Assembly (NCBI RefSeq): GCF_022605725.1
Contig: NC_065551.1
Location: 23,932,001 to 23,996,000 of the forward strand
Source: Anthonomus grandis grandis
Lineage: Eukaryota; Arthropoda; Insecta; Coleoptera; Curculionidae
Length of the DNA stretch: 64,000 bases
Reading direction: 5' to 3'
This document shows, one piece after another, positions 63,481-64,000 of this stretch. The position numbers were made by a program, and so were the translations under genes. The notes below the pieces were generated by a model that searched no databases, was not told the origin of the DNA, and was given only the letters and a program-made list of their open reading frames with translations. Numbering within the stretch: position 1 is the first letter of the stretch; each line of letters begins with the position of its first letter.

Positions 63481-64000
63481 AAATGTTACTCCAAGAATTA
63501 TTAAACAATCATCTTATTTAATGAACAGTTCATCTGTTCAAATTTAATTTTTATTCTTTTAGTGATTATCGGACGACCACTAAGGTAAAGTAATATTTTC
63601 GTAGAGAATTTAGTTACTGAAGAGGTTTGTAATATCTGCAGTTTTTAAGTCTACAGTCGTACAGAAGACACTTTTCTTCTAAGTGTTGTGTAGATTCAAC
63701 TGGTGACTCTTAAGTCAATGCATTAATAATCAGAATCCTAAATATTAGAACAAATTAAGCAAGTCAAACGATAAAAGAAATATGTCATTAAACTTTATTT
63801 TGAAATATATTCAATTAAAAAGGAAACAATAATTAAAATTTCATACCTTAATCTACAGGAATTGCTCCTGTATCTTCTCTTTCTTGTCATGCTTGTCATA
63901 TTATTAACGATTTTTTTTAAAAATTAAATTCTCTTTTTACGTTTAATAAAAAACCGGCCTAACCCATCCCGTTCTTAGAAGAAAATATGTTTTTAACAAT
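63480..64000. other. AT-rich right edge
   Basis: No gene, exon or element recognised. Confidence 0.4.

Noticed and set aside
1..64000. Prokaryotic features such as operons, CRISPR arrays or Shine-Dalgarno sites
   Set aside because: The window is plainly an insect nuclear genome with spliceosomal introns; tandem repeats seen lack CRISPR repeat-spacer regularity.

Overview
The window is AT-rich eukaryotic DNA from an insect, most likely a beetle (low confidence on the order). The evidence is small spliceosomal introns, insect-type genes and dense transposon relics of mariner, pogo, piggyBac, hAT, Jockey/RTE/I-like LINE and Penelope type. No CRISPR arrays, operons or rRNA/tRNA genes are visible.

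Three genes have exon chains that can be followed codon by codon. (1) A meiotic MutS homolog, Msh4, lies on the minus strand. Six coding exons (15743 down to 1841, 304 codons, all phases matching) give the N-terminal part, and the rest lies off the left edge. (2) A three-exon linker histone H1 (4309-5012, plus strand, 191 aa) sits entirely inside Msh4 intron 2, in antisense orientation. (3) forked/espin, an ankyrin-repeat actin-bundling protein, is on the minus strand. Thirteen phase-matched exons (43094 down to 24028) give 854 codons and a stop. Its first ankyrin repeats are not found in the window, so either the 5' end lies upstream or this is a shorter isoform.

Layout. 1-15.9 kb is the Msh4 locus. 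Its 10.5 kb intron 1 carries a TIR element, a 3.8 kb palindromic DD41D mariner with a nested hAT element, a Jockey-type LINE tail and a mariner fragment. 15.9-24 kb is intergenic and holds an internally deleted pogo element, a repeat-bearing element of about 3.5 kb and satellite-like monomers. 24-43.1 kb is forked, with a dead piggyBac, an RTE fragment, a hairpin MITE and a Penelope-like fragment in its introns. 43.1-64 kb is mostly AT-rich, with degenerate tandem repeats, an RNase H-bearing LINE broken by a DD41D mariner, a second mariner that keeps a 60-bp intron, a nearly complete but broken piggyBac, a hammerhead-ribozyme-like motif, and a possible first exon and promoter near 61.5 kb.

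The observations most worth checking are: the H1 gene nested in a meiotic gene; the 1.08-kb-armed mariner palindrome inside the Msh4 transcription unit, a possible hairpin-RNA source; the hammerhead-like motif; and the internal or upstream promoters of forked. All functional statements are inferred from sequence motifs read by eye; no database search was run.
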